A DNA stretch of 64,000 nt from Arion vulgaris. Its lineage: Eukaryota > Mollusca > Gastropoda > Stylommatophora > Arionidae. Shown piece after piece: positions 24,079 through 36,125 of this stretch. Both the position numbers and the translations under genes were made by a program. Numbering within the stretch: position 1 is the stretch's first letter; each line of letters opens with the position of its first letter. The stretch is taken from assembly GCA_020796225.1 (NCBI GenBank), contig CM036753.1:4021001-4085000 (forward strand). The letters are read 5' to 3'. Below the pieces are notes generated by a model, which did not search any database, was not told the origin of the DNA, and saw only the letters and a list, made by a program, of their open reading frames with translations.

Positions 24079-24295
24079 GAAAAATCAATGATGACGAAGC
24101 GAAGGATGACAAAGAGAGAACGTTATAGACAGTCTAGATTCATGGCTAGAAAAAATGGGAAACATCCAAACTGATAGTCAGTACTCGGTACATGCGTCTG
24201 TAGAGATGCATGATCGCCTACACCAGACGAAGTGGCATATACTGTGCACCAAGTGTGTGCTAATGTCTAGTGTGATAAAATTGCAAGAAGATTGA

Positions 24296-24728
24296 TTGAT
24301 TGCTTGATTGATTGATATTACCATTATCATTGCACTTCGGTGAGTAACCATGTAGGCTCTAATCTCTTTCTTACAAGGGACGATCTCAGCGGTAGTGCAT
24401 AAACTCCATAGCACCGGTGAGGGTCCCTGTTGAAAGTTAGAAGATGGAGAAAATACTTTGTAGGCATTTGTATTTGTATTCTTTCTAACAAATGTTGCCC
24501 AGGCAGCGGCTTTTCAGCCTTCTTTTCTCGATTTTGAACTGCATAGATTTTTTGAAGAGCCCAACTTGAACACGTGACCTACGTTTTATTGTCCGTCTTC
24601 GATAAGACTAGGAACTTGATCACACTTACACTGAGATCAGGAATCTCTGAAAAAATATCCCGCTCCACAAGGAAACGAACTGAGTACCTTTGTAACGAGA
24701 GACTAACCCATAATCTCTGCGCCACATA
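24296..24728 (-). mobile_element. SINE-4
   Basis: Minus-strand retroposon. A tail of TGAT/ATCA repeats lies at the left (24291-24318) and a tRNA-like head at the right. It matches 60601-61045 throughout, for instance cattgcacttcggtgagtaa, agcaccggtgagggtccc and cactgagatcagg. The minisatellite at 24730 starts immediately before its head. Confidence 0.85.
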
Positions 24729-24729
24729 C

Positions 24730-26500
24730 ACCACGAGATGACATTGGTAAAGTGTCACATACACCAAGAGAAGACATTGGTAAAGTGTCACATACAACAC
24801 GAGAAGACATTGGTTAAGCGCCACATACACCACGAGAAGACATTGGTAAAGTGTCACATACACCAAGAGAAGACATTGATAAAGTGTCACATCCACCAAG
24901 AGAAGACATTGGTAAAGTGTCACATACATCACGAGAAGACATTGGTAAAGTGTCATATACACCACGAGAAGACATTGGTAAAGTGTCACATACACCAAGA
25001 GAAGACGTTGATAAAGTGTCACATACACTAAGAGAAGACATTGGTAAAGCGTCACATACATCACGAGAAGACATTGGTAAAGCATCACATACACCAAGAG
25101 AAGACATTGATAAAGTGTCACATACACCAAGAGAAGACATTGGTAAATCGTCATATACATCACGAGAAGACATTGGTAAAGTGTCACATACACCAAGAGA
25201 AGACATTGGTAAAGTGTCACATACACCAAGAGAAGACATTGGTAAAGCGTCACATACATCACGAGAAGACATTGGTATAGTGTCACATACACCAATAGAA
25301 GACATTGATAAAGCGTCACATACACAAGAGAAGACATTGGTAAAGCGTCACATACACCAAGAGAAAACATTGATAAAGCGTCACATACACAAGAGAAGAC
25401 ATTGGTAAAGCGTCACATACACCAAGAGAAGACATTGGTAAAGCGTCACTTACATCACGAGAAGACATTGGTAAAGTGTCACATACAGCAAGAGAAGACA
25501 TTGATAAAGCGCCCACGAGAAGACATTGGTAAAGTGTCACATACACCAAGAGAAGACATTGATAAAGTGTCACATACACTAAGAGAAGACATTGGTAAAG
25601 CGTCACATACACAAGAGAAGACATTGGTAAAGCGTCACATACACCAAGAGAAGACATTGGTAAAGCGTCACTTACATCACGAGAAGACATTGGTAAAGTG
25701 TCACATACACCAAGAGAAGACATTGATAAAGCGCCCACGAGAAGACATTGGTAAAGTGTCACATACACCAAGAGAAGACATTGATAAAGTGTCACATACA
25801 CTAAGAGAAGACATTGGTAAAGCGTCACATACATCACGAGAAGACATTGGTAAAGCATCACATACACCAAGAGAAGACATTGATAAAGTGTCACATACAC
25901 CAAGAGAAAACATTGATGAAGCGTCACATACACCAAGAGAAGACATTGGTAAAGCGTCACTTACATCACGAGAAGACATTGGTAAAGTGTCACATACACC
26001 AAGAGTAGACATTGATAAAGCGCCCACGAGAAGACATTGGTAAAGTGTCACATACACCAAGAGAAGACATTGATAAAGCGTCACATACATCACGAGACGA
26101 CATTGGTAAAGCATCACATACACCAAGAGAAGACATTGATAAAGTGTCACATACACCAATAGAAGACATTGATAAAGCGTCACATACACTAAGAGAAGAC
26201 ATTGGTAAAGCGTCACATACACAAGAGAAGACATTGGTAAAGCGTCACATACACCAAGAGAAGACATTGGTAAAGTGTCACATACACCAAGAGAAGACAT
26301 TGATAAAGCGCTCACGAGAAGACATTGGTAAAGCGTCACATACACAAGAGAAGACATTGGTAAAGCGTCACATACACCAAGAGAAGACATTGATAAAGTG
26401 TCACATACACCAAGAGAAGACATTGATAAAGTGTCACATACACCAAGAGAAGACATTGGTAAAGCGTCACATACACCAAGAGAAGACATTGATAAAGCAA
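24730..26500 (+). repeat. 33-bp minisatellite, about 53 copies
   Basis: Unit GAGAAGACATTGGTAAAGTG plus TCACATACACCAA, with TTGATAAAG, AAAGCG, CATCACGAG and short ACAAGAG/GCCCACGAG units. Mixed variants recur in blocks of several units (for example 25390-25610 and 25620-25830), a higher-order pattern. Long frames on both strands are repeat artefacts. Confidence 0.97.
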
Positions 26501-26519
26501 CCGTGATACCTTTCGTCAA

Positions 26520-28200
26520 AATGGCATACGCGTGTGATGTATTCAGAAATACTCAAAAATATCTCTAAAACTTGATCTCGGAATGGTCAGTTTTCTCTTC
26601 TCAGAATGTTTGACTTGTCACATTAAAAGAAAACCAACATCGTTATTTAGCGCAATGGATTGAAAAACTACTGGCACTGGAAACCCATCAGCTTTATTCG
26701 GAATGTTAATTCAACGTTGTAATACCCTGTTCTTGTCTCGGATATGTTTGGGTTTAGAAAACCGCTTGTCATGGAGCTCTTGCTCAGAAATAAAGATAAC
26801 TCTATAATCTGACATATTTTAAACGTTTCATCAGGTCTTGATGCATCTTGTTCAAAGTCAACAAATCTTGTTACGCCACATTTCACGACTGCAATGTGAT
26901 CTGCTCAATGCTCTACATTTGCACATTTAGTAGATTATAGAATAAAGAAATGTATAAATATATTTAGTCCCATTGTTTTCAAAGACTCTGTTCTGGCTCA
27001 CTTTGGCACCATCCCGTGCTGCAGTCTGGGATGTAGTACATATGTCCATGTGATACAGACCAGTACTGTGGGCTGAATCGTTTCCTGAAGTGACGTTTAC
27101 TATATAGGATGGGCTTATATGTGAGTCAAGCAACACTATGTACATTATAATTTGCAAACGTTGTGACATGACTTACATAGATGAGCATGGTAAGAGACTT
27201 GGTGACTGTTTCTATGAACATTTGCAGGATATATGTCAGTGTTCTTTGAATATCTGACTCTGTGACATCACTCTGCTACTTTTATTTTATAGTATCAGAC
27301 AAAGTTATAACTTGCAATTAGGAATAGTTCAGGTGACGAAAAACTAAGTTAGTATATATTCAAATTAAAGTTTAGTAATTACTATCTTAAGTATGAATTT
27401 GTAACATCTTATGTAGAGTACGCACAACATCTAATCAATCGCAGTTTGTTGTGTAAAACTAAATATTTTTTATCAGAGACAAAAATCGAATAAGATGAAA
27501 AAAATAATCCGATTGAGAAGAAAGCTGGATATATTTGAAAGAATTAACCCGATGCCAGAGTCTGTTGACACGGATTGAACGTAGAACTGTCATGTGACCT
27601 TACTTAATTGCCTGGCTATTTAGCTGGATTTGATTGACACTACGTAGGCTCTGATATTAATTATGTTGTTCAGGGAAGTGATGAGACATTTAATGACATG
27701 GATGTATCTAAATGTAACTAAGTGAACTGTATAATTAACGTAATGTCATATTATATTGTAGATCTGAAGCGTCTATTAACTCCTTGTGAACCAAACACCA
27801 CACTACGTGAGTGTGGGTTGGACACCTTTTACCAGAAGCCACACTAAAGGGACGTTTTTATTCTAAAATAATTGACTTGTAAAAACAAGACTTTTGCACT
27901 GGTCCACTAAGAGTTAATGTCCTATTCAACTCTGTTGTAATCTCTTACAGATAGTCATAAACATATATCGTCTGGAGAACTTTTACACATATTTTACATG
28001 TCTCATTGGTCACATATTTTACATGTCTCATTGGTGACATATCTTCTATGGCAGTGCCTAATATAAGCTTCCATCGTCTAATAACGCACTTTGTTTTCTG
28101 CCATGTTTCACTACTGTCTCAGAAATTGTTGTTGGTTACACCAACAATCAATGTTGATGTTACGGATCGCATATGTTCTACGGCAGAATTGTACAGCGTA
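26520..28200. other. No gene recognised
   Basis: Longest repeat-poor part of intron 1. A duplicated 20-base phrase (cacatattttacatgtctca) sits at 27986-28030. No exon with class B1 coding content was found here. Confidence 0.5.
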
Positions 28201-28475
28201 GACTACAAGGATTGGACATCATGGGATATAAAGAAAGAAAATCATGCGATACACATAATTGACATCATGGTATACACAGAAGGACCATAATAGGATACAC
28301 ATAAAGGACAGCGTGGGATAGACATACATAACATTGTTGGATATACAGAAGGAACATCATGAGATACACATAATGGGCATCATGGGATACACAGAGGAAA
28401 TATCATGGGATATACAGAAGAAACATCATGGGATACACATAAGGAACATCATGGAATATACAGAAAGAACATCAT
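28200..28475 (+). repeat. About 24-bp degenerate repeat, around 10 copies
   Basis: Motif CATCATGGGATACACAGAAG with irregular insertions. Confidence 0.85.
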
Positions 28476-28499
28476 GGTATATGGATAGCTTGTGCTACA

Positions 28500-28920
28500 C
28501 CGAACTTAAAATAATATGTATCGTGTCTTAAAACAAAACAAAAAAGCGAGTTATATTCGACGTGTCTTACCTCAGAAGTCTTTAATCTTTCTTATACGTT
28601 ATATATGTTTATTAGGAGAAAACCTTAAATCACAGTTTCTATAACAAATCTACGAATAATGAAGTAGTCGTCGGAGTGACTGTTACTGCGCATCTGATTC
28701 TTTCATTATTACTTTGAACTAAATACACAAACTCAAGCAAATATTGACGCCCTCTACATATGAATATATATATCAAGCTGTTGATGTTTTTCTCATTTAT
28801 TACCTCAGAGAAATGTGTATTCTCTAAGCTGACAGTTTGAGAAACAGAAACTAATATGAGCACAAGAATAGACTATGATATCCATGTTGATGACTTTTTT
28901 CTCTATGTAAGACTGGACGT
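28500..28920. other. No gene recognised
   Basis: Unique-looking AT-rich intron sequence. Confidence 0.5.
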
Positions 28921-28924
28921 TTAG

Positions 28925-29327
28925 CTCTGATTTCATACCTGCTTTGTGTTACCAGGACCAAACATGAACAATGAGCAAAGAGCAGTTACAAACAAATAAC
29001 TGCATGTGAAATGTGGTGCCTGGGAAAATTTAATAACAGCACCAGAAATGACAGAGGCACCAACATCAGCATAAGAAAAAAAGTTGACACAAAACCTTTC
29101 TTGAATTACATTGAAAAACAAAGAATGAAGTCGTTTGGCCACTTAATAATGATGGTTAAAGATGGATAAATAAGGATGAATAAATATGGTTAGATGGCAT
29201 AACAGAATCATATCAAAGAGCAAAAATAACAATCACACAAGCCACCAGAACAGCGCAAAGAGAAAAACAGAATACTACGACACTGTGAAACAACCCGGTA
29301 GTAGTGTAACGACAAAAGAAGAAGAAG
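28925..29327 (+). pseudogene. nLTR-A 3' region with internal deletion
   Basis: Aligns with 21840-22279: ctttgtgttaccagga, accaacatcagcataag, gtttggccacttaata. About 100 bases between the FGHL segment and the MVRWH segment are lost or replaced by ATGGATAAATAAGG-type sequence. Ends gacgacaaaagaagaagaag. Confidence 0.88.
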
Positions 29328-29344
29328 ATTGGATGTTTAAGGGC

Positions 29345-29675
29345 AACAAATTAACAGAGGAAAAAACAACGGTTTCTTACAGAAATAATTGAACTGAACT
29401 GTGACCAGGAGGGAAAACAAAAGTTGCTTACATAAATAATTTAACTGAACTGTGACCAGGAGGGAAGACAACGGTTGCTTACAGAAATAATTGAACTGAA
29501 CTGTGACCAGGACGAAAGACAACGGTTGCTTACAGAAATAATTGAACTGAACTGTGACCAGGAGGGAAAACAAAAGTTGCTTACAGAAATAATTTAACTG
29601 AACTGTGACCAGGAGGGAAGACAACGGTTGCTTACATAAATAATTTAACTGAACTGTGACCAGGAGGGAAGACAA
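29345..29675 (+). repeat. 51-bp minisatellite, about 6 copies
   Basis: Unit GAAATAATTGAACTGAACTG plus TGACCAGGAGGGAAGACAAC and GGTTGCTTACA. It starts about 20 bases after the nLTR-A tail. Confidence 0.96.
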
Positions 29676-29679
29676 AAGT

Positions 29680-30190
29680 TGTCCAAAAATAACAGTAGAA
29701 TAATCAGTAGCAATAAATCATTCATAACTAACAGCGATAATGTTGAATCACGAACCTCTACAAATGGTAGTAATAAAATGAACAAAACAGTAAATTTTGG
29801 AACAGAATTATAGTATTCAATTATAAAACAGTATCATGGTAACTTTATTAGTTATAGCAATATCAATAAAAGCTGATAGTCGGAAATAGACATAATGCCA
29901 ATGCTAGAAGATTGTAACTGACTGCCGTACAGACGTTGTGATGTGAATAAATCATTCAGTGGTTATTACATTACACAATCAATATATTTTTATGTTCACA
30001 ATGCAGTTAAGCAATTTAGTTTTTCCATTACAGGGACATTTCCTCAAACACTTAATTACAAGGAAACAAAACACACAATACTTTTTGTCTTCTTTTTTTT
30101 TTAAATTGTTTTCATCAGTGTCAGGAAAAGAGATTTCTAGAACGGATTCTTATGCGCTATGTATGTGTTATCTTCACTGTTTTTGTTTTT
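29680..30190. other. No gene recognised
   Basis: AT-rich unique sequence with a poly-T near 30090. Confidence 0.5.
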
Positions 30191-30195
30191 TTCTG

Positions 30196-30345
30196 CGTTT
30201 CATATTTCCGTTTCATATTTCCGTTTCATATTTCCGTTTCATATTTCCGTTTCATATTTCCGTTTCATTTTTCCGTTTCATTTTTCCGTTTCATTTTTTC
30301 CGTTTCATATTTCCGTTTCATATTTCCGTTTCATATTTCCGTTTC
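30196..30345 (+). repeat. 13-bp repeat (CATATTTCCGTTT), about 11 copies
   Basis: Runs directly into the nLTR-B sequence catttttcgggcatgtgatg; the unit resembles the catcatttttcggg of that element. Confidence 0.93.
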
Positions 30346-30571
30346 ATTTTTCGGGCATGTGATGAGGAGGAGGTTTAGAACACATTGTGACAACCGGTAA
30401 AATCGAGGGTTGATGAGACAGGGGAAGACAGAGAGAGAAAATTTTGGAAAGCCTGACTCTATGGCACGGTAGAGCGTCAACATCTGAGTTGATAGCAAAC
30501 ACCAAAGACAGAGATTTGTGAAGATCCATTATCGCCTACGCCAGCCGGCACGGCACCTGATGATGATGATG
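30345..30571 (+). pseudogene. nLTR-B 3' end
   Basis: From tttttcgggcatgtgatgag to cacctgatgatgatgatat, aligned with 8525-8745. The 5' side is replaced by the 13-bp array. Confidence 0.9.
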
Positions 30572-30614
30572 ATATTTCCGTTGGTGACCTTTCGCATTAA
30601 TATGCATTAATTAT

Positions 30615-30830
30615 CATAATCAATATCTATCTTACTGCCTGGCGTAGTCGAATTGGGATCTTTACGAGCGTCTGTTCATGAGACTGATTCTCAGTTTGAA
30701 ATTTTGCCGTGCCATGGAGCTATGTTGTTCAGAATATGCTCTCTCTCTCTCTCTCGTCCTTCATCTCACGGATTGATATTGATGGTTGTCAACATGAGTT
30801 CGAAATATGATTGTTATCATGATACCTACA
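30615..30830 (-). pseudogene. nLTR-B 3' remnant, degenerate, minus strand
   Basis: Plus-strand phrases cctggcgtagtcgaattggg, tgccgtgccatggagctatg and a TC-rich run followed by ttgtcaacatgagttcgaa correspond in order to the minus-strand copy at 53615-54010. Confidence 0.6.
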
Positions 30831-30834
30831 AAAT

Positions 30835-31130
30835 GATTATTACATTTTTCTGATGTTGATAATGGGCTTTGTGTGCACTTTAACCGATGTCAACATTAGT
30901 TAATTTAGCAGACCATGGAAATCTCTTAACTCATTTGATAAAACCAAATGCAAAAGTTGAATATTGTTTAGATGCAATTGTTTGATATAAGCAACATTGA
31001 AATATGGTAAACATGCATTACTAGAAGCATGATGGGATACGTATGCCAGTAATGATGTCTTAGTGATAGAACGCAGTTACTTTGTTGATGTTCAGACTTG
31101 AAGATCTAATATTTGCAACATTGGTTGACT
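30835..31130. other. No gene recognised
   Basis: Unique-looking sequence. Confidence 0.5.
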
Positions 31131-31700
31131 TTCATGTCTAAAGGGTTAATATTAATACGTCTAATAATGGTTGGCATTCAGATCTGAAAGGTTGATATTT
31201 GTAACAATGGTTACATTCAGTTCGAAAGGTTGATATTTGTAACAAGGGTTTTGGCATTCAGTTCTGAAAGGTTGACTTTTGTGACAATGGCTGTATTCAG
31301 TTCTGAAAGGTTGACTTTTGTGACAATGGTTGGTATTCAGTTCTGAAAGGTTGATATTTGTAACAATGTCTGGTATTCAGTTCTAAAGGTCTGATATTTT
31401 GTAACAATGTCTGGTATTCAGTTCTGAAAGGTTGAATTTGTAACAATGGATTAATGATATTCAGTTCTGAAGAGGTTGCATTGTAACAATGTTGCAATTA
31501 AAGTTCTGAAAGGATGACATTTTAATCAATGTTTGCATTCAGTTTTGAAAGGGTTGACTTTTGTAACAATAACAGTATTCAGTTCTGAAAGGTTGACTTT
31601 TAGCGTAACAAGGTTGATATCAGTTCTAAAGGATGAACTTTGTAAAATGGCTGGTATTCAGTTCTGAAGAAAATTGAACTTAAGTAACAATGGCTGGTTC
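31130..31700 (+). repeat. About 40-bp degenerate minisatellite, around 14 copies
   Basis: Motif GGTTGATATTTGTAACAATG plus GTTGGTATTCAGTTCTGAAA. Units differ by many one-base gains and losses. Confidence 0.9.
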
Positions 31701-31704
31701 AGAT

Positions 31705-32555
31705 CCTGAAAAACAATACAATTGTTCAAACATGCTGATGTGGACATACACAATATGTTTGATACAAAAGTCAATATAACATCAACATGCCTAGTCATAG
31801 TGCTGCCCATTAATGAGACTTAAACGCTGGCAATACTTCGATCTGGGACAAACCTGATACTTGATGTATGTCCCAAGCAGTTCGAAAGTGGTACTCATAT
31901 TCTTTAAACTTGTGATTATATTGTTATATCATATTCCCCAAATAGGCGTTACTATGCATCTATTTCAATCATAATTAATGAATATCAACTCATGGAATGT
32001 ACAATGGTAAATCAGACGCTGGCAAGAGTTACTATATAGTAAACACTTTTCACTATACACTTATAATTACTAACGTTCCAAAGCGCATCATTGATTCAAT
32101 TAATAATGACAAGCATTGTACATATCAGACTATTTCTGTCACGTTTCAGCCATCTATTCAGCCATCTTGAAAGATTTCCATTTATTGCTTGCATGTTATC
32201 AATACATTAAGATATCAAGTGTTATGACAAAGTCCTGTTAGTATCAAAACAAACATTGATTGAAATGAATATTCATGTAAGCGGTACATCGTCAGTATCT
32301 AAGTATTAAAAAAAAAGACCTCACATGGCATGGATTGTTTTACTAACCAGATTGACAATAGCACATTCTCAAAGGCGCATTGCTAACTCAGATTAGTGTA
32401 TACATTCAAAAATTTCCATGCAAATTTGAACCACAGAAATAAAAAGGTAGGTGACACATGACAAGTGAATAAGAGCCCATTGATAAATCACTTATCATTG
32501 TGAGCTGTAAGCTAAACAGATTAGGTAGATATGAATAGGTGATTAAGGATGTAGA
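31705..32555. other. No gene recognised
   Basis: AT-rich intron sequence without recognisable features. Confidence 0.5.
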
Positions 32556-32559
32556 AATT

Positions 32560-34440
32560 AACAGAGGTAGGTAGAGGAAATAGCAGGATTAGGAGATAAG
32601 GTTAGTGAAGATTACAAGATTAGGTCAGAGAATTTCAGGATTAGGTAGAAAATTAACAGGATTAGGTGAATTAACAGGATTGGTAAGAAATTAACAGGAT
32701 TAGGTGAGAATTTAACAGAGTTAGGTGAGAAATTAACAAGACTTAGTAGAGAATTAATTAGGTAAGAACTGGATTGTAGAGAATACAGGATTAGGTGAGA
32801 ATATTAACGGGATTAGGTAGAGTCAGGATTGGTAGAAACAGGATTAGGTGAGAAATTAACGGAGATTAGGTAGAGAATAGGATTAGGGAATTACAGGTTG
32901 AGCAGAATCAAGAGGATTAGGTAGAAATTGCCAGGATTAGGTAGAGAAATTAACAGATAGTGTAGAGATTAACTTGGTAAAAAATTAAGGATTATGGTGA
33001 AATTAGCAGGTTGAAGAAATTAAAGGATTAGGAGAGAATTAGCAGGACTAGGAAAGAAATTAATAGGATTAGGAGGAATTTAAGATTAGTGAAATTTATG
33101 GATTGGTAAGAATTACGGTTGGTAGAAAATGTACGGATTAGGTATGAAATTAGCAGTTAGGTAGGAAATTCGATTTAGAGGAAATAAGGTTTAGGTAGAG
33201 AAATTAAAGGGATTAGGTAGAAAAATTCAGTTAGTAGAAATTAAAGGTTGGTGAGAATTAAGGTTAGGTTGAAGAATAGTTACTGTCTAGTAAGACATAG
33301 ACCAGTTAGTGAAATTACAGGTTGATGAAATTACATTAGTCGAGATTCAGATTGTGAGCAATTCGGACTTAGGTAGAAATACAGATTAGGAGAATTACAG
33401 GATTAGGTCAAGCATTACAGGTTCTCCGTGAGAATCGATGGATCTGGAGAGAATTATCATTAGGTAGAACTAACTTGGATGTAAGAATTACAGGATTAGG
33501 TAGAAAGTACAGGATTAGGTAGAGACATTAACATGATTGGTAGAAGAATTATCATGATTAGGTTATTTCTGATTAGTGAGTTTGATTGTACGAAATTACG
33601 AGATTATGGTAGAATTACAGATTAGGTAGAGAATGTAACGGATTAGTAGTTCTCGGGATTAGGTAGAATTTATGGATTAGGTGAAATTAAAGGATTGGTA
33701 GAAATTAATCGTGATTAGGTAGAATTGTAACAGGATTGGTAGAATTAAGGATTAGGTAAAGAAACTAACAGATTTAGGTAGAAATTAACAGGATTAGTAA
33801 GAATTAACAGGTTAGGTAGAATTAATAGATTAGGTAAGAAATTAGCAGGATTAGGTAGCAATTACAGATTAGGTAGAGAATTTAACAGGTTTTGGTAGAA
33901 TTAATCAGGATTAGGAGATAAATAAGCTGGATTAGTAGAAATTTAAGGATTAGGTAGAAATTAATAGTTAGTAAAAAGGGTCATTGGTGAGTAAATTAAC
34001 AGGATTAGGTAAGAAAAACAGGTTTAGGTAGAAATTAACAGGATTGTGAAATAGACAGGATTAGTAGAGAATTGATCAGATTAGGTAGAAATTCAATATT
34101 GTAGAAAATTAACAGGATTGTAGAAATTAACAGAAGGTAGGAAATTACATATTGTGAGAAGAATTACATAGGATTAGGTAAATATTATCAGGATTAGGTG
34201 AGTAAATTAGATTAGGTAGAGAAATTTACAGGATTAGGTAGAGAAATTAACAGGATTAGGTAGAGAAATTAACAGGATTAGGTAAAGAAATTAACAGGAT
34301 TAGGTAGAGAAATTAACAGGATTAGGTAGAGAAATTAACAGGATTAGGTAGAGAAATTAACAGGATTAGGTAGAGAAATTAACAGGATTAGGTAGAGAAA
34401 TTAACAGGATTAGGTAGAGAAATTAACAGGATTGTAGCAT
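32560..34440 (+). repeat. 22-bp minisatellite, about 85-90 copies
   Basis: Unit AACAGGATTAGGTAGAGAAA plus TT. The last 10 units (about 34215-34435) are perfect, while 32560-34200 is riddled with single-base deletions of the same unit. Confidence 0.95.
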
Positions 34441-35868
34441 TGAAATAACAAGTTTGTACATTTTGGATAGTCTTAACATAGAGTTGCAACTTAGTGTCAT
34501 GTTAGTTATTTGAATATGTTACGAATTGTATGTGTACTGTACAAAATTAAAGTGATTGGTAGTTACATTATTTGAACATGGATTGAATTGATGTGTATGT
34601 TAATTATTTAAATGAGTAACTTAGGTGTCCATGTTACATATTTGAACAGAGTTGCATGTAGTATCATGTAATTATTTGAACATGGTTGAACTTGTAGTGT
34701 ATGTTACAATTTAACTAATTGCATTTGTGACTGTTCATTATTGAAATAAGTTCAAGTATTCTGTTACATTTTGTATGGTTCACTATGTGTCCATGTTATT
34801 TTGAACATAGAGTTGCAACCTGTATGTGTCACTGTTTACCATTATTTGAACATAGAGTTGCAACTTGTATGTGTCATGTTTCACCATTATTTGAACATGA
34901 GTTGCAACTGTATGTGTCACTGTTTACCATTATTTGAACATAGAGTTGCAACCTGTATGTGTCATTGTTTACCATTATTTGAATATAGAGTTGCAACTTG
35001 TATGTGTCCATGTTTACCATTATTTGAACATAGAGTTGCAACTTGTATGTGTCATTGTTACCATTATTTGAACATAGAGTTGAAACCCATGTGTCACTGT
35101 TACATTATTTAACATAGGTTGCAACTTCATTCCATTATTTGAATAGAGTTGCAACCCTTGTATGTGTCACTGTTTACCATTATTTGAACATAGAGTTGCA
35201 ACTTGTATGTGTCACTGTTTACCATTATTTGAACATGAGTTGCAACTTGTTGTCATTGACCATTATTGACATAGAGTTGCAACTTGTCATCTTACCATTA
35301 TTTGAACATGAGTTGCAACTGTATGTGTCACTGTTTACCATTATTTGAACATAGAGTTGCAACTTGTATTGTCCATTGTTACCATTATTTGAACATAGAG
35401 TTGCAACCTGTATGTGTCACTGTTTACCATTATTTGAACATAGAGTTGCAACTGTATGTGTCTGTTTACCATTATTTGAACATAGAGTTGCAACTTGTAT
35501 GTGTCATGTTACCATTATTTGAACATAGAGTTGCAACTTGTATGTGTCATGTTACCATTATTTGAACATAGAGTTGCAACTTGTATGTGTCATTGTTTAC
35601 CATTATTTGAACAGAGTTGCAACCTGTATGTGTCATTGTTTACCATTATTTGAATATAGAGTTGCAACCTGTATGTGTCATTGTTTACCATTATTTGAAC
35701 AGAGTTGCAACCTGTATGTGTCACTGTTTACCATTATTTGAACATAGAGTTGCAACCTGTATGTGTCATGTTTACCATTATTTGAACATGAGTTGCAACC
35801 TGTATGTGTCATGTTTACCATTATTTGAACATAGAGTTGCAACTTGTATGTGTCACTGTTTACCATTA
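34440..35868 (+). repeat. About 45-bp minisatellite, around 30 copies
   Basis: Unit TTTACCATTATTTGAACATA plus GAGTTGCAACTTGTATGTGT and CACTG. The first 350 bases are strongly corrupted, later units are cleaner but still lose single bases. Confidence 0.93.
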
Positions 35869-35869
35869 T

Positions 35870-36125
35870 TTGAAAATGAAAATCGTGATATATCCCTTAC
35901 AAGACTTCGCCATCAACCACAGTATATGAGTCGTCAATTTTCTAGCACCACTTATGCGTTCAATAGTTTTCCATTGCTTTCTGAACGGTGAGGTCAATTT
36001 TCACCGTTCGTAAAACTCCGCGCCGAATAAATTTGATTCCCAACTGCTGGCCACGGAGTTTGAACGAGGTACGCTTGGGAAATGATCGAGCTGACTACAG
36101 CTTAAGCTACAGACGGGCAATATTT
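35870..36125 (-). mobile_element. SINE-3, minus strand
   Basis: Starts with gaaaatgaaaatcgtgatat (3' end) and contains gagtcgtcaattttctagca, cacttatgcgttcaatag and ccattgctttctgaacgg, the reverse complement of the 12462-12702 copy. The head lies at the right (gtttgaacgaggta). Confidence 0.85.

Larger units (their letters stand above)
20830..24260 (+). pseudogene. nLTR-B remnant split by nLTR-A and by a 46-bp array
   Basis: Left piece to 20868 (atcagcataaaataggtag) aligns with atcatcaatataagaaagag of the 8235-8745 copy. The right piece resumes at 22280 (gagttgtttcggttctgtca, matching the FFGHVM coding region). After the array, 24080-24250 aligns with the rest: gaagacagagat-like, gactTcatgg-like DSLDSWL, and gatgcatgatcgcctacacc. 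Heavily mutated. Confidence 0.78.

Noticed and set aside
24579..26519. Several long frames on both strands in the 33-bp array
   Set aside because: Same artefact. Overlapping frames on both strands encode only the repeat.
32560..34440. Telomere-like repeat (GGATTAGG in the unit)
   Set aside because: The unit is 22 bp with TTAGG only as a part; no TTAGGG runs.
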